Positions 18,618 to 30,135 of a stretch of DNA of 64,000 nt are shown here, piece by piece (the stretch's first letter is position 1; the number at the start of each line of letters is the position of its first letter). This DNA comes from Candidatus Omnitrophota bacterium (lineage in GTDB: Bacteria; Omnitrophota; Gorgyraeia; Zapsychrales; Zapsychraceae). The notes beneath the pieces are model-generated. The model was not told the origin of the DNA and ran no database searches. It saw nothing but the letters and a program-made list of their open reading frames with translations. The stretch is from positions 1 through 64,000 of the forward strand of contig JAGOSC010000001.1 of the NCBI GenBank assembly GCA_018062515.1. Direction: 5' to 3'. Position numbers and translations under genes: made by a program.

Positions 18618-19886
18618 ATGATTAATTTTTTTAAAAAACACCCCTTCCTACTTTCCTTCGGCATTTCACAATTGTTTTTCTCAGCGCCTGGACAGACCTT
18701 TCTCATTTCTTTATTTATCGGCGCAATCTTTAGGGATTTAGAAATTTCCCTGAGCTCCTTTGCCGGCGTTTATTCAACCGCTACATTATTAGCGGCTCTT
18801 TTATTAAATCCGGCAGGACGATTGATCGACCGGTATCCGATTCAAACCATCGTTAAATACTTGACAATACTTATGGCTCTGGGATGTTTTATCCTCGCAG
18901 GTTCAAAAAATATTTATGGATTGTTCCTGGGATTTTTCCTACTTCGTCTCATCGGTCAAGGTGTATTTAGCCTGGCGTCGTCGACATTAATGGTCAAAAA
19001 CTTTCATAAGAATCGCGGCAAGGCGATGGGAATTATTACGCTGGGTTTTCCGTTTTCTGAAATGATATATCCTTTTATTTCGCTTTATCTTTTACAGCAT
19101 TTTGGATGGCGTACCGGCTTTATTATTTTTGGACTTTCAAATATTTTTATCATGTTGCCATTACAATTATTCCTTCTTAAAAAATCAAACATTAATCATG
19201 GTGAATTTCAGGCTGGTGAAACGAACTTCAATCCGCAAAATCTTCCGGGAAATCCACCGCAACAAATTTCTCGCACCGAACGTGATTGCACCGTGAGTGA
19301 AGCCCTCAAAGATGTTAAATTTTATTTAATTCTAATCGCGTCGTGCCTTCCGCCGATGGTAGTAACCGGATTACTTTTTTATCAAGAAGCATTATTCGTC
19401 GCCAATGGATGGGAAATTACGTTTGCAGTGACGGGATTATTTGTTTATGCCTTATCTAAAGCAGTTAGTTCCCTATGGATTGGAGGCATTGTTGATCGCT
19501 ATGGCCCATTAATACCATTTATTTTTTTGATCATATTATTGGGGGTTGGTACCCTGTTACCGGCGATGGGCGGTTCAAAATTAATTATATTGTTATATTA
19601 TTCTTTGATCGGCGCTGCCCTTGGGTTTAGCAGCCCTGTCACCAATGTAATCTATCCATATTTTTATGGAACAAAACATATGGGCAGCATTAAAGGATTA
19701 ATCGCCATGTTCCGAAATGGTATCACCGCTTTTGGACCCCTCCCCATTGCCTTCGCTCTCGACGCTGGTTATTCAATTAATACAATTTTATTTTGGATAT
19801 CCATACTCATTTTTGTGTTGAGCGCATTACCAATCATTATATACAAGCTAGATCGGAACGAAAATATTAAGGCTGAAATCCGTTAA
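18618..19886 (+). CDS. major facilitator superfamily transporter
   Basis: Inner-membrane transporter of 422 residues with about 12 hydrophobic helices. The second half begins after a cytoplasmic loop near residues 195-225 (HGEFQAGETNFNPQN and following). Motif-A-like sequence NPAGRLIDRYPIQ lies between helices 2 and 3 and GGIVDRYGPLIPF in the second half. The overall style is like monocarboxylate or oxalate/formate-type MFS carriers; the substrate cannot be read. The start is the ATG at 18618, almost abutting the hydrolase. The 3' end overlaps the convergent SDR gene by 20 nt. Confidence 0.85.
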   Translation: MINFFKKHPFLLSFGISQLFFSAPGQTFLISLFIGAIFRDLEISLSSFAGVYSTATLLAALLLNPAGRLIDRYPIQTIVKYLTILMALGCFILAGSKNIYGLFLGFFLLRLIGQGVFSLASSTLMVKNFHKNRGKAMGIITLGFPFSEMIYPFISLYLLQHFGWRTGFIIFGLSNIFIMLPLQLFLLKKSNINHGEFQAGETNFNPQNLPGNPPQQISRTERDCTVSEALKDVKFYLILIASCLPPMVVTGLLFYQEALFVANGWEITFAVTGLFVYALSKAVSSLWIGGIVDRYGPLIPFIFLIILLGVGTLLPAMGGSKLIILLYYSLIGAALGFSSPVTNVIYPYFYGTKHMGSIKGLIAMFRNGITAFGPLPIAFALDAGYSINTILFWISILIFVLSALPIIIYKLDRNENIKAEIR

Positions 19887-20736
19887 AAACGGTGCGTTTG
19901 ACAATCCAGGAATAAACGCGGAATGGAAGGAATTTACGGCAGTAATAGTGGATTTGACTGTTCAAATCCGGTATGTTACGGAATTTAGGATATTTTTGGC
20001 GAATAAGTTTTTCGATTAAAGCCGCTACCTGCTCGGGATCTTTTTGAGAAGCTCCGACGTGCGCATTAACTCTATTTTTCAGATGTTGAGATAAGGCAAA
20101 ATAAGGACTGTGTTCATTATCAAAATTTTTGGCATAACGGCAATTTTCAAAAAATATTTTTGTTTTATAACTTCCCGGCTGAACTAATAAAACATCTATA
20201 CCAAAAAGACTCAATTCATATTTTAAGCTTTCACTAAACGCCTCGAGCGCCCACTTACTGCTGCTATACGCACCAAAACCCGGCGACGGAGAAAAACCGG
20301 AAACACTCGAAATATTGATAATCTTCGCGCCTTTTCTCTGACGCATTAAGGGAATAGCCGCGCGCGTAACATTTTGAACGCCAAAGAAATTTGTATCCAT
20401 TTGTCGACGGATATCATCTTCGGATAAGTCTTCAAAGGCCCCGCCTATTCCATAACCCGCATTGTTAATGAGCACGTCCAAATAACCTTCGTTCTGCCCG
20501 ATTTTTTGTACAGCTTTTTGTATACTATGATGGTCGATCACATCGAGCTCAATAACATTGAGTGATCCTTCCCGCTTATTAACCTCACTGAGCAGGGCAG
20601 ACTTCTTTTTTATATCGCGCATACTCGCATAAACAATATGTCCGCTTGAGGCAAGACGAGCCGCAGTTAATAAACCAAAGCCGCTTGAACAACCGGTGAT
20701 TAAAACAACTTTTTTAGTGGGGGGCAGATTCGACAT
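19867..20736 (-). CDS. short-chain dehydrogenase/reductase
   Basis: NAD(P)-dependent oxidoreductase of the classical SDR fold, 289 residues. It has the cofactor motif TGCSSGFG near residues 14-21, NNAGYGIGG, and the catalytic Ser (ISSVSGFSP) with YSSSKWALEAFSE. The FSESLKYELSLFGIDVLLVQPGS-like run, given here only in part, is typical of the retinol dehydrogenase-like group. It lies 3 nt after aroC and is probably the last gene of the leu-ilv-aro operon, though no link to that pathway is evident. The substrate is unknown. Confidence 0.85.
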   Translation of the reverse strand: MSNLPPTKKVVLITGCSSGFGLLTAARLASSGHIVYASMRDIKKKSALLSEVNKREGSLNVIELDVIDHHSIQKAVQKIGQNEGYLDVLINNAGYGIGGAFEDLSEDDIRRQMDTNFFGVQNVTRAAIPLMRQRKGAKIINISSVSGFSPSPGFGAYSSSKWALEAFSESLKYELSLFGIDVLLVQPGSYKTKIFFENCRYAKNFDNEHSPYFALSQHLKNRVNAHVGASQKDPEQVAALIEKLIRQKYPKFRNIPDLNSQIHYYCRKFLPFRVYSWIVKRTVFNGFQP

Positions 20737-20739
20737 CTG

Positions 20740-21804
20740 TTAAGAAATTGTCTTTTGGAGAAACAAACTGTCGACGATACAGATTGCGATCATGGCCTCA
20801 ACGACGGGAACAACGCGTGGGCATATACATGGATCATGCCGCCCTTTGATTTCAATAGAAACACTCTTTCCGTCACGATTAACCGTGCTTTGCGATTGAG
20901 CAATCGACGAAGGCGGTTTAACGGCAACACGTAGAACAATATTCTCACCCGTAGAAATTCCACCTAAGGTGCCGCCAGCGTGATTCGTCGTCGTGCGGAT
21001 GCGGTCACCGTCCATAAAAAATTTATCATTATGCTGGCTTCCCTTTAATTTCGTCGCGGCAAAACCATCGCCAAATTCAATCCCCTTAATCGTTCCGATC
21101 GACATTAAACCATACGCTAATTTTGCATTAAGCTTGTCGAAAACCGGATCTCCTAAACCAGGCGGACAACCGTGTACAATCGCTTCCACCACTCCGCCGA
21201 CGGAATCTAGACTTTTGCGCGCCTTGTCGATCAACTCAACCATTTTTTCAGCGGCCGCTAAATCCGGCGCTCGCACCATATTTTTTTCAATCACCGTAAA
21301 ATCGATTTTTTCCGCTTTGATGTCCCCTACGGATAATGTATACGCGACGATGCGAATATTTTCTTTCTCAAGAATTTTTTTAGCGACAGCACCAGCGGCG
21401 ACGCGGCAAGCAGTTTCACGGCCGGAAGAACGTCCACCTCCCCGGTGATCACGTATTCCATATTTTTTAAAAAAAGTATAGTCGGCATGACCCGGGCGAA
21501 AGACATCGACAATATTCGAATAATCTTTCGAACGTTGATCTTGATTGCGAATCAACATCGCTAATGAAGTTCCCGTTGTTTTTCCATCGAGAACGCCGGA
21601 TAAAAATTCAACCTTATCTTCTTCCTGGCGTTGAGTCGTTATTTTGCTTTGACCAGGCCGGCGACGATCCAATTCATGCTGAACATCATTTTCTGTTAAA
21701 GGAATATTGGGTGGGACACCGTCGAGGACAACACCGATAGCAGGGCCGTGGCTTTCGCCGAACGTGGTTACTTTAAAAACTTCTCCAAAAGTATTTCCTG
21801 CCAT
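20740..21804 (-). CDS. aroC: chorismate synthase
   Basis: FMN-dependent anti-1,4-elimination of EPSP to chorismate, the branch point for aromatic amino acids and for the menaquinone genes of this window. The 354-residue length is typical. Motifs: GESHGPAIGVVLDGVPP at the N-terminus, RRRPGQSKITTQRQEED, RPGHADYTFFKKYGIRDHRG, GGRSSGRETACRVAAGAVAKK, and NHAGGTLGGISTGE. All are standard AroC signatures. It lies 24 nt downstream of ilvD in the same orientation, likely within one long operon. Confidence 0.97.
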   Translation of the reverse strand: MAGNTFGEVFKVTTFGESHGPAIGVVLDGVPPNIPLTENDVQHELDRRRPGQSKITTQRQEEDKVEFLSGVLDGKTTGTSLAMLIRNQDQRSKDYSNIVDVFRPGHADYTFFKKYGIRDHRGGGRSSGRETACRVAAGAVAKKILEKENIRIVAYTLSVGDIKAEKIDFTVIEKNMVRAPDLAAAEKMVELIDKARKSLDSVGGVVEAIVHGCPPGLGDPVFDKLNAKLAYGLMSIGTIKGIEFGDGFAATKLKGSQHNDKFFMDGDRIRTTTNHAGGTLGGISTGENIVLRVAVKPPSSIAQSQSTVNRDGKSVSIEIKGRHDPCICPRVVPVVEAMIAICIVDSLFLQKTIS

Positions 21805-21828
21805 AATGAGTGTTTAAATTTTTATATT

Positions 21829-23526
21829 TTATGCATCTGTTACCGCGCCTAAAGAAGCTGACGTAACACGATTCATATATTTATTGAGAACACCCCTATT
21901 ATAACGGGGTTTAGGCTGTTTCCACATTTTTAATCGTTTTTTTATCTCGCTTGCAGAAATATCTAAAGAAATTTCACGCTTTTTTGCATCAATCGTAATC
22001 GGATCACCATTCTGAACAATCGCTAATGGACCGCCTTCATAAGCTTCCGGTGTAATATGACCAACAACAAATCCATGGCTGCCGCCGGAGAATCTTCCGT
22101 CGGTGATCAGGGCAACATCTTTTCCTAAACCCTTACCCATAACAGCGGATGTGGGTGATAACATTTCGCGCATTCCGGGTCCGCCTCTTGGTCCTTCATA
22201 ACGGATAACAATGACGTCACCCTTTTTAATCGTTCCGTCGAGAATTTTTTCTAAGGCCTTTTCTTCCGATTCAAAAACGCGAGCGTGTCCCGAAAATTTC
22301 ATCCCTTCTTTTCCGGAAATCTTGGCAACAGCGCCGGTCGGAGCCAAATTACCGTAAAGAATAACTAAATGACTTTCTGATTTAATTGGATTGTCAAAAG
22401 ACCGAATCACTTCTTGACCTTGCGGATAAGCGTTAACCGACTTTAAATTTTCAGCGACGGTCTTTCCGGTAACCGTCATACAATCACCGTGCAGCAATCC
22501 TTTATCCAGCAACATTTTCATCAACGGAGTTAAACCGCCGATTTTTGCTAATTCCGCCATAACAAAACGTCCCGAAGGCTTTAAATCTGCCAATACCGGT
22601 ACCTTTTTTCCAATACGGGTAAAATCATCAATATTCAATTTCACGTCGGCAGCATGAGCCATAGCCAGCAAATGCAATACGGCATTGGTCGATCCGCCTA
22701 AAGCGATAACAACTGTAATAGCATTTTCGAAAGCTTTTTTCGTCATAATATCACGTGGCTTAATATCTTTTTCCATGAGATTCATGATCGCTTGACCGGT
22801 ATTAATACAATCCTGCTCTTTTTCCGTCGATATAGCAATTTGGGCTGAACTATTTGGCATACTCATACCCAGCGCTTCAATAGCGGAAGCCATCGTATTT
22901 GCCGTATACATCCCGCCACAAGAACCCGGCCCGGGAATAGCGCATGATTCAATACCAGTTAATTCTTTTTCATCAATTTTTTTATTCGCAAAGGCACCGA
23001 CCGCTTCAAAAATCGAAACAATATCTTTATTCTCACCTTTATAACAACCTGGAAGAATTGTTCCGCCATACACAAATATTGACGGACGATTTAATCGCGC
23101 CATCGCCATTAGACAGCCGGGCATGTTTTTATCGCAGCCTCCGATAGCTACCAGACCATCAAATCCCTGACAACCCATAACGGTTTCGATCGAATCCGCG
23201 ATAACTTCCCGCGACACCAAAGAATATTTCATACCTTCCGAACCCATGGAAATCCCATCGGAAATCGTAATCGTATTAAAAATCAAACCCTTGGCTCCAG
23301 CTTGATTCACACCTTTGAGGGCGGCTTCAGCTAATTTATCAATATGAATATTACACGGAGTGACCATGCTCCACGTCGAGGCAATACCAACTTGCGGCTT
23401 ACCAAAATCATTCGTTTCAAAACCAACAGCCCGAAGCATTCCTCGGCTGGGCGCGCGATCATAACCATCGGTAATGAAGGCTGAATATTTTCTTAAATCT
23501 TTTTTCTTGGGATTTGATTCTTTCAT
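21829..23526 (-). CDS. ilvD: dihydroxy-acid dehydratase
   Basis: Fe-S dehydratase for the third common step of branched-chain amino acid synthesis. The 565-residue length fits. Cluster cysteines occur in [18 protein letters not shown] and in [33 protein letters not shown] and [16 protein letters not shown] are the conserved C-terminal motifs. It lies 6 nt downstream of leuD and 24 nt upstream of aroC. The first codons ([20 protein letters not shown]) are typical of the family. Confidence 0.97.
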   Translation of the reverse strand: MKESNPKKKDLRKYSAFITDGYDRAPSRGMLRAVGFETNDFGKPQVGIASTWSMVTPCNIHIDKLAEAALKGVNQAGAKGLIFNTITISDGISMGSEGMKYSLVSREVIADSIETVMGCQGFDGLVAIGGCDKNMPGCLMAMARLNRPSIFVYGGTILPGCYKGENKDIVSIFEAVGAFANKKIDEKELTGIESCAIPGPGSCGGMYTANTMASAIEALGMSMPNSSAQIAISTEKEQDCINTGQAIMNLMEKDIKPRDIMTKKAFENAITVVIALGGSTNAVLHLLAMAHAADVKLNIDDFTRIGKKVPVLADLKPSGRFVMAELAKIGGLTPLMKMLLDKGLLHGDCMTVTGKTVAENLKSVNAYPQGQEVIRSFDNPIKSESHLVILYGNLAPTGAVAKISGKEGMKFSGHARVFESEEKALEKILDGTIKKGDVIVIRYEGPRGGPGMREMLSPTSAVMGKGLGKDVALITDGRFSGGSHGFVVGHITPEAYEGGPLAIVQNGDPITIDAKKREISLDISASEIKKRLKMWKQPKPRYNRGVLNKYMNRVTSASLGAVTDA

Positions 23527-23532
23527 ATATTT

Positions 23533-24147
23533 TTAAGCCATCCAGGATTTTTCTTTACGTAATTTGTCTTCAAAGTCCTTAATTTTTCCATCAAATTGCA
23601 ACGTCCAGCCAATTTGATCCAAACCATTTAACAAACATTGTTTAGAAAATTCATCAATGTTAAAAGAATATTTCTTTCCATTCGAATCAATGATTGTTTG
23701 ATCGTTAAGATCTGCACCTATTTCGGCTCCAGGTTTTGCAAGCGCTTGCTGAAACAATTCTTCCACCTGCTCCGTCGGAAGCTGGACTAACAATATTCCG
23801 TTCTTAACGCAATTGTTGGCAAAAATATCAGCAAAACTAGGCGCGATGATGACACGAAAACCATAATCGGACAAAGCCCAAGGCGCATGTTCCCTTGAAG
23901 AACCGCAGCCAAAATTATCGCGTGTTAATAAAACAGTTGATTTACGGTAAGGATTCTTGTTCAGGACAAAATCCGGATTTTCTTTGGTGCCTTCATAATC
24001 GAGAAAACGTAATTCATGAAATAAATGTACACCAAAACCGGTGCGTTCAATTTTTCGCAAGAATTGTTTCGGAATAATCATATCGGTGTCGATGTTGACC
24101 CGATCAAGAGGAGCCGCGATTCCCTTATGTTTGATAAATGGTTCCAT
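23533..24147 (-). CDS. leuD: 3-isopropylmalate dehydratase small subunit
   Basis: Swivelling domain of isopropylmalate isomerase, working with LeuC in leucine synthesis. It is 204 residues long. Motifs: [16 protein letters not shown], the substrate loop [18 protein letters not shown], and [20 protein letters not shown]. This is the long proteobacterial-type LeuD (about 200 residues, with a C-terminal extension), not the short ~165-residue archaeal/HACN type. Its ATG shares one base with the leuC stop (TAATG), so the pair is translationally coupled. Confidence 0.96.
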   Translation of the reverse strand: MEPFIKHKGIAAPLDRVNIDTDMIIPKQFLRKIERTGFGVHLFHELRFLDYEGTKENPDFVLNKNPYRKSTVLLTRDNFGCGSSREHAPWALSDYGFRVIIAPSFADIFANNCVKNGILLVQLPTEQVEELFQQALAKPGAEIGADLNDQTIIDSNGKKYSFNIDEFSKQCLLNGLDQIGWTLQFDGKIKDFEDKLRKEKSWMA

Positions 24148-25547
24148 TATATAAATTTCCTTATATCAGTGACTACGCCAGTAATCGCCGCAATAGCGAC
24201 CATTTCCGGGCTCATTAAATGTGTTCGACCGCCCGGACCTTGTCGGCCTTCGAAATTACGATTACTCGACGAGGCACAGCGTTCACCTTGTTTTAATTGA
24301 TCATCATTCATACCCAAACACATAGAACATCCGGCAAAACGCCATTCAAAACCAGCGTCTTTAAAAATTTTATCTAATCCTTCTTTTTGCGCTTGTCGAC
24401 TTACGCGACCAGAACCCGGAACAACAATAGCTTGGACACTCGGATGAACTTTTTTCCCTTTAACAATAGCGGCTGCCGCGCGCAAATCTTCAATGCGGCC
24501 ATTTGTACATGATCCCAAAAATGCCTTATCGATTTTAATCTCCGCTATTTTTGTTCCCGGCGTAAGATTCATATATTTTAAAGCGTTTCTTGCGCCTGTT
24601 CGCTCGACGGGGTCCGTAAAACTTTCCGGATCCGGCACTGTTGATTCAATATCCGTAACTTGTCCCGGTGATGTTCCCCAAGTCACTTGCGGTTTTATAT
24701 CTTCAGCTTTAATATTTAATACGTAATCAAATTTAGCTCCGGGGTCGGACGGCAGCGTTCTCCAATACGCAACAGCTTCATCCCAATCTTTTCCCGTCGG
24801 AGAATGATCACGTCCTTTTAAATATTCAAACGTTTTCTCGTCGGGAGCAATCATTCCTGCTCGAGCGCCTGCTTCAATACTCATATTGCAGATGGTCATT
24901 CGGCCTTCCATTGATAGCGCTCGAATGGCACTTCCCGCATATTCGACAACATAACCCGTCGCGCCGGCTGTTCCAATTTTCCCGATAATATATAAAATAA
25001 TATCCTTGGATGTGACACCAAACCCGAGTTTCCCGTCGATATTAATCAACATCGTTTTCGATTTATTTTGCTGCAAAGTTTGCGTCGCTAAAACATGCTC
25101 CACTTCCGACGTGCCAATACCAAAAGCCAAAGCCCCGAAAGCACCATGTGTGGCTGTATGTGAATCTCCGCAAACAATCGTTAATCCAGGTTGTGTAATG
25201 CCCATTTCCGGCCCAATGACGTGAACAATGCCCTGATCTTGATGAGCAAAATCATACAAAATGATATTAAAATCATTGCAGTTTTTCATTAACGTTTCCA
25301 TCTGAATACGGGACGTTGAGTCGATTAAGGATAAATCTTTCGTGCGGGTCGAAACATTATGGTCCATAGTGGCAAAGGTTTTTTCCGGACGACGAACCTT
25401 ACGTTTGGTAATTCTTAAACCTTCGAAGGCTTGCGGTGAGGTGACTTCGTGAATTAAATGACGGTCAATATAAATAATCGCCGTATCGCTTTGACTTTCA
25501 CGAACAAGGTGAGCTTCCCAAATTTTGTCGAACATCGTTTTCGGCAT
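24147..25547 (-). CDS. leuC: 3-isopropylmalate dehydratase large subunit
   Basis: [4Fe-4S] subunit of isopropylmalate isomerase. It is 466 residues, the family's normal length, from the ATG at 25547 behind GAGGT. An apparent 24-codon upstream extension contains the -10 box of the promoter and is rejected. It starts [15 protein letters not shown] and shows [36 protein letters not shown], the cluster cysteine in [17 protein letters not shown] and the pair in [11 protein letters not shown], ending with [19 protein letters not shown]. First gene of the leuC-leuD-ilvD-aroC-SDR group; leuA and leuB are not in the window. Confidence 0.97.
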   Translation of the reverse strand: MPKTMFDKIWEAHLVRESQSDTAIIYIDRHLIHEVTSPQAFEGLRITKRKVRRPEKTFATMDHNVSTRTKDLSLIDSTSRIQMETLMKNCNDFNIILYDFAHQDQGIVHVIGPEMGITQPGLTIVCGDSHTATHGAFGALAFGIGTSEVEHVLATQTLQQNKSKTMLINIDGKLGFGVTSKDIILYIIGKIGTAGATGYVVEYAGSAIRALSMEGRMTICNMSIEAGARAGMIAPDEKTFEYLKGRDHSPTGKDWDEAVAYWRTLPSDPGAKFDYVLNIKAEDIKPQVTWGTSPGQVTDIESTVPDPESFTDPVERTGARNALKYMNLTPGTKIAEIKIDKAFLGSCTNGRIEDLRAAAAIVKGKKVHPSVQAIVVPGSGRVSRQAQKEGLDKIFKDAGFEWRFAGCSMCLGMNDDQLKQGERCASSSNRNFEGRQGPGGRTHLMSPEMVAIAAITGVVTDIRKFI

Positions 25548-25590
25548 TTTTGAAACCTCTTTAATAAATATACTATTTAAATGAATAGTG

Positions 25591-25619
25591 ATTTTATATG
25601 ATCTCTTCAGCCTTGTCAA
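25591..25619 (-). promoter_or_regulatory. promoter of the leuCD-ilvD-aroC operon
   Basis: Minus strand TTGACA (consensus), 17 bp, TAAAAT. The 43-nt leader holds a 6-bp inverted repeat ACTATT-6 nt-AATAGT just downstream. No leucine-rich leader peptide or T-box is evident. Confidence 0.6.
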
Positions 25620-25658
25620 TAAAGCTGATGCTAGCTTACTTAAATGGGACTAATCAAT

Positions 25659-28358
25659 TTAGGCTAGTTTACGCAGTACGGTTTGAAGAATTCCTCCGTT
25701 TCGGACATAATCGACTTCCACGGGTGTATCTAAACGGCAAGTCGTAAAGAATTCTTTTTTTGAACCGTCAGATGATTTGGCGATGACCTTAATGTCCTGA
25801 CGGGGTTTAATTTTGTCGTCAATGCCTTCAAAATCAAATGTTTCATCACCTTTTAAACCAAGGCTCTCCGCTGACTCCCCACTCTTAAATTCTAAGGGCA
25901 CAATACCCATGCCGGCGAGATTGCTGCGGTGAATCCGTTCATAACTTTGCGCCATAGCGACTTTTATGCCCAACAGAGCCGCGCCTTTGGCCGCCCAATC
26001 GCGGCTGGAACCGGTACCATACTCTTTCCCGGCGATAACGATTAAAGGTGTCTGATCCGATTTATATTTCAACGAAGCATCAAAAATACTCATTTTTTCT
26101 TCTGTTGGAAAATACATGGTCCACGAACCTTCTGTACCGGGGGCCAATTGATTTCGTAAGCGAATGTTCGCAAAAGTACCGCGCGTCATAACGCGGTCAT
26201 TTCCTCGTCGAGCACCATAGCTATTGAAATCTTTAGACGATACACCTTCACTGATTAAATATTTTCCTGCCGGACTATCTTTTGAAATTGATCCCGCCGG
26301 AGAAATATGATCGGTCGTGATAGAATCACCGACCATAACCAAACAACGCGCACCTTTAATTTCTTGAATAGGACTCGTTCCTCTCGTCATACCGACGAAA
26401 TATGGAGGTTCTTGAATATAAGTACTATCCGCTTTCCAGCTATATAATTCCGACTTCGTTTCTTCGATCGCGTTCCAATCTTTATTTCCTTTGGAAACAT
26501 TTCCATAACGTTTTCTAAAAGAATCGGCCGTGACAAATTTCGAGACAGCATAATTGATTTCGTCCTGCGTTGGCCAAATATCTTTTAAATAGACATCATT
26601 TCCATTTTTATCTTGGCCCAGCGGTTCCTTCGTTAAATCCTTATCGACGGTACCGGCTAATGCATAAGCCACAACCATCGGCGGACTCGCTAAATAATTA
26701 GCTTTTGTATGAGGATTAACACGACCTTCAAAATTTCTGTTTCCACTTAACACACTGGCCGCAACCAAATCTCCTTCGGTAATCGCCTTAGATACTTCTT
26801 CCGGTAAAGGTCCGCTATTTCCGATACACGTTGTACATCCATATCCGACGATATAAAATCCAAGTTTTTCTAAATATGGAAGCAATCCTGAATTACGAAG
26901 ATATTCCTCGACGACCTGAGAACCAGGCGCCAAACTGGTCTTTACAAAATTTTTGACTGTTAAACCTTTTTCACATGCCTTTTTAGCTAATAATCCGGCA
27001 CCCAAAAGAACGGATGGATTTGACGTATTCGTACAACTGGTAATAGCCGCAATAACAACCGCTCCGTGTTTTAATTCATCTTTGGATCCGTCGACCATTG
27101 CGTGATTATTCAAAGCTGCTTGTTCTAACCCATATCCGCGCTCTTTGACCGATTTCGTCAAACCTTTCTCAAAATCACTTTTCATATCCGATAATATAAC
27201 GCGATCTTGCGGCCGTTTTGGACCTGCCAAGCATGGTTGCACCGTCGACAAATCTAATTCCATCGATTCGGTAAATTCAGGTTCGGGATTATTCGGATTA
27301 TAGAACATTCCTTGGGCTTTCATATACTTCTCGACGAGTTCAACTTCCTCGTCGGTACGCCCGGTTAGGCGATAATAATTTAATGTTTCTTCATCGATAG
27401 GAAAAATTCCGATCGTCGCGCCGTATTCAGGAGCCATATTTGAAATCGTTGCCCGGTCAGGTAAAGATAGATGTTTTAATCCATCGCCGTAAAACTCGAC
27501 AAATTTTCCAACGACACCTTTAGAACGTAAAATTTGAGTAACCGTTAACACGAGGTCCGTCGCTGTTAAACCTTCTTTTAATTTTCCTCTTAATTTAAAA
27601 CCAACAACTTCCGGCAAAAGCATATCAATCGGTTCACCTAACATAACAGCTTCCGCTTCTATCCCTCCGACGCCCCATCCGACGACACCCAGACCATTAA
27701 TCATAGTGGTGTGGCTGTCCGTTCCGACGAGACTGTCCGGATAAGCAACCATTTCACCATCGATTTCTTTTCGTAAAACTCCTTTGGCTAAATATTCCAG
27801 ATTAACTTGATGGACAATTCCCGTCGCTGGCGGAACAACTGAGAAATTTTTAAAGGCATTTTGTCCCCATTTAAGAAATTCATATCGTTCTGTGTTTCGT
27901 TGAAATTCAATCTCGACGTTTTTTGCCAATGAATCTGCGCTGCCAAATTCATCAACCTGAACGGAGTGATCAATAACCAAATCGCACGGGACAAGCGGAT
28001 TGATTTTTAAAGGATCGCCACCTAATTTCTTTATAGCGGAACGCATAGCCGCTAAATCAACGACGCACGGAACACCGGTAAAATCTTGTAAGATAACCCG
28101 GCCAGGCTTGAAGGCAATATCTTTTAATTCTTTGGATTTTCCAGACCAATTGGAGAGAGTAATGATATCATCGACGGTAATCGAATAATTATCGTAATTT
28201 CGCACAGCACTTTCCAGCAGGACTTTGATCGAAAAAGGTAATTTTTCAGGATTTCCAATTTTTTCACCGGACAAACTGTTCAAATGATAATAAGAAAATT
28301 TTTTACCTTTGACGTCGATCGTTTTTTTAAATTGCTGCTGGTTAAATGCTGTACTCAC
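25659..28358 (-). CDS. acnA: aconitate hydratase, AcnA/IRP type
   Basis: [4Fe-4S] enzyme interconverting citrate and isocitrate. Its 899 residues match the AcnA (monomeric, IRP1-like) family. Cluster cysteines: C in [17 protein letters not shown] and two in [16 protein letters not shown]. Other signatures are [37 protein letters not shown], the swivel-domain [16 protein letters not shown] and [16 protein letters not shown]. The stop is 39 nt before the leu promoter region. It has its own near-consensus promoter. It connects to KorAB through isocitrate and 2-oxoglutarate, though isocitrate dehydrogenase is not seen here. Confidence 0.97.
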   Translation of the reverse strand: MSTAFNQQQFKKTIDVKGKKFSYYHLNSLSGEKIGNPEKLPFSIKVLLESAVRNYDNYSITVDDIITLSNWSGKSKELKDIAFKPGRVILQDFTGVPCVVDLAAMRSAIKKLGGDPLKINPLVPCDLVIDHSVQVDEFGSADSLAKNVEIEFQRNTERYEFLKWGQNAFKNFSVVPPATGIVHQVNLEYLAKGVLRKEIDGEMVAYPDSLVGTDSHTTMINGLGVVGWGVGGIEAEAVMLGEPIDMLLPEVVGFKLRGKLKEGLTATDLVLTVTQILRSKGVVGKFVEFYGDGLKHLSLPDRATISNMAPEYGATIGIFPIDEETLNYYRLTGRTDEEVELVEKYMKAQGMFYNPNNPEPEFTESMELDLSTVQPCLAGPKRPQDRVILSDMKSDFEKGLTKSVKERGYGLEQAALNNHAMVDGSKDELKHGAVVIAAITSCTNTSNPSVLLGAGLLAKKACEKGLTVKNFVKTSLAPGSQVVEEYLRNSGLLPYLEKLGFYIVGYGCTTCIGNSGPLPEEVSKAITEGDLVAASVLSGNRNFEGRVNPHTKANYLASPPMVVAYALAGTVDKDLTKEPLGQDKNGNDVYLKDIWPTQDEINYAVSKFVTADSFRKRYGNVSKGNKDWNAIEETKSELYSWKADSTYIQEPPYFVGMTRGTSPIQEIKGARCLVMVGDSITTDHISPAGSISKDSPAGKYLISEGVSSKDFNSYGARRGNDRVMTRGTFANIRLRNQLAPGTEGSWTMYFPTEEKMSIFDASLKYKSDQTPLIVIAGKEYGTGSSRDWAAKGAALLGIKVAMAQSYERIHRSNLAGMGIVPLEFKSGESAESLGLKGDETFDFEGIDDKIKPRQDIKVIAKSSDGSKKEFFTTCRLDTPVEVDYVRNGGILQTVLRKLA

Positions 28359-28455
28359 TGGCCTTACCTCGTTTTATCAGGTTTAAGAAATACTATGGTC
28401 CATCTTGTATATGGATATTTTTGATTTATACTATATGTAGTAAGAAGTGAATTTA

Positions 28456-28484
28456 ATTATATTAAAGGCTTAAGTAAGAGTCAA
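28456..28484 (-). promoter_or_regulatory. promoter of acnA
   Basis: Minus strand TTGACT, 17 bp, TATAAT. It leaves a ~90-nt untranslated leader before the acnA ATG, long enough for post-transcriptional control; I recognise no known riboswitch in it. Confidence 0.62.
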
Positions 28485-28517
28485 TACAATATGAAGAATA
28501 AAAAATGTAAAAATCAC

Positions 28518-28546
28518 TTGCATGATGCGCGCACACTGTTTACTAT
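28518..28546 (+). promoter_or_regulatory. promoter of the radical SAM-ferredoxin operon
   Basis: Plus strand TTGCAT, 17 bp, TACTAT, about 38 nt before the ATG at 28584. It is the divergent partner of the acnA promoter; the rest of the 225-nt gap shows nothing else recognisable. Confidence 0.42.
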
Positions 28547-28583
28547 ATGAATAAATCGGAGCAACCTCTTTTCGTAAACTTTC

Positions 28584-30092
28584 ATGAAAATAACCATATT
28601 AAATCCTTCTTTCGGCGATGATTTTGTTCGTGTTGCCCGCTGGGCCGCTAAATCCCGGGGACGCGTTCAAAGACATCCTGAATATTTATTGACCGCCGCT
28701 CAAGTATTAATTGATGCCGGCCATGATGTTATTTACGTCGAGGCCGCCGCGCGTAATCTTACCGTGGAAGAATCTTACAAAATAGTCGTTGATCATCAAC
28801 CAGAACTTCTGATCATCCACGCGACCACACCCTCCATTTATAATGACATTGAACAGGCTAAAGAAATTAAAGCTAAAACCGGTTGTAAAGTCTGCTTTAT
28901 CGGCCAACACGCGACAGCCGAACAAGAAAATACTTTTCAAATTGCACGCAACATCGTTGATTATATTGCCCGCGGTGAATACGATTATACTCTTCGCGAT
29001 TTAGCCGATGGTTTAAAGAATGATAAAGTCCTAGGATTAACCTGGTGGAATTATGATACCCTCAGCGTTATTCACAATGGTGATCGCCCTTCTATTGATG
29101 TTAACCAACTTCCATTTCCGGCGTGGCAATTAATCGAACCTGAATGGTACCCGGACGGTGGGAAAAAATTTCCGTTTTTAACACTCATGACCGGACGAGG
29201 CTGTAATAATGGTTGCACGTTCTGCCGTGATCCTCAAATTATGTATGGCTATCGCCTTAGAAATCGAACGGCCATGAGCGTCGTCGATGAAATGGAATAC
29301 GATCTTAAACTTCATCCTCAAATCCGCGAGATTATGTTTGAAACCGATACCTTTGCCGCTGATACACAACACGTCACGGAAGTTTGTCATGAGATTATTA
29401 AACGCGGAATCAATAAAAAAATCACGTGGTCCTGCAATATGCGCGTGAATACGAATCTTGAAGTCCTTCCTTTAATGAAAAAAGCCGGATGCCGCATGCT
29501 CATGACCGGGTTTGAATTTGGTTATGATGATGGATTAAAAGCAATCAATAAAGGTGGCGTGTCCGTCGATATGGCTAGACAATATGCCGTTGAAGCTGAC
29601 CGTTTAGGTTTTACCATTCACGGCTGTTTTATGATCGGCGCTCCTGGTGAAACCAAAGAAACCGCGCAAAAAACAATTGATTTTGCTAAGTCTCTTCCCC
29701 TCGACACCGTCCAAATTACGGGGGTTGCCTCTTATCCTGGAACATCTCTTTATAAATGGGCCAAGGAAAATGAATTTCTTCGCGCCAATGATTGGCGGGA
29801 ATGGTTAAACGCGCAAAAAGAACAAAGAACATTATTAAGTTATCCACAATTTACCAGTGAAGACATTGATGAATATATTGATAGAGGCTTAAAAGAATTT
29901 TATCTTCGGCCGAAACAAATGTGGAAAATGTTTATTTCTATACGGACCTTCGGCGATTTCTTAAGAAAACTGCATGGCTTTAAGGCCTTCGTCGATTATT
30001 TCACTAAAAAGTTAACCGGAAAAAAGAATATTAAAATAAATAGCACTCCGGTCATGGAAAAAATTTTAGAGAACGAACCTGTTTCTTTGTAA
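28584..30092 (+). CDS. B12-binding-domain radical SAM protein (HpnJ/BchE-like class)
   Basis: A 502-residue class B radical SAM enzyme. The N-terminal ~150 residues are a Rossmann-like cobalamin-binding-type domain (HPEYLLTAAQVLIDAGHDV, then PELLIIHATTPSIYNDIEQA), without a clear DxHxxG motif. The SAM cluster motif is C207-NNG-C211-TF-C214. Later parts include MLMTGFEFGYDDGLKAINKG and HGCFMIGAPGETKETAQKT, the typical second half of the barrel. The C-terminal ~100 residues are shaped like those of HpnJ and related hopanoid or lipid-modifying enzymes. The reaction is not known. A ferredoxin gene follows 43 nt later and could supply electrons. Confidence 0.85.
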   Translation: MKITILNPSFGDDFVRVARWAAKSRGRVQRHPEYLLTAAQVLIDAGHDVIYVEAAARNLTVEESYKIVVDHQPELLIIHATTPSIYNDIEQAKEIKAKTGCKVCFIGQHATAEQENTFQIARNIVDYIARGEYDYTLRDLADGLKNDKVLGLTWWNYDTLSVIHNGDRPSIDVNQLPFPAWQLIEPEWYPDGGKKFPFLTLMTGRGCNNGCTFCRDPQIMYGYRLRNRTAMSVVDEMEYDLKLHPQIREIMFETDTFAADTQHVTEVCHEIIKRGINKKITWSCNMRVNTNLEVLPLMKKAGCRMLMTGFEFGYDDGLKAINKGGVSVDMARQYAVEADRLGFTIHGCFMIGAPGETKETAQKTIDFAKSLPLDTVQITGVASYPGTSLYKWAKENEFLRANDWREWLNAQKEQRTLLSYPQFTSEDIDEYIDRGLKEFYLRPKQMWKMFISIRTFGDFLRKLHGFKAFVDYFTKKLTGKKNIKINSTPVMEKILENEPVSL

Positions 30093-30135
30093 ACTGTAAA
30101 AATAAATAAAAAACTGATTTAGATTGGAGGCTTAA

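Noticed and set aside
25548..25619. 24-codon extension of leuC
   Set aside because: It covers a TTGACA-17-TAAAAT promoter; the ATG at 25547 has a ribosome site and gives normal family length.
25548..25658. Leucine attenuator or T-box leader before leuC
   Set aside because: The leader after the promoter is ~40 nt, with no leucine-codon run, T-box or terminator hairpin.
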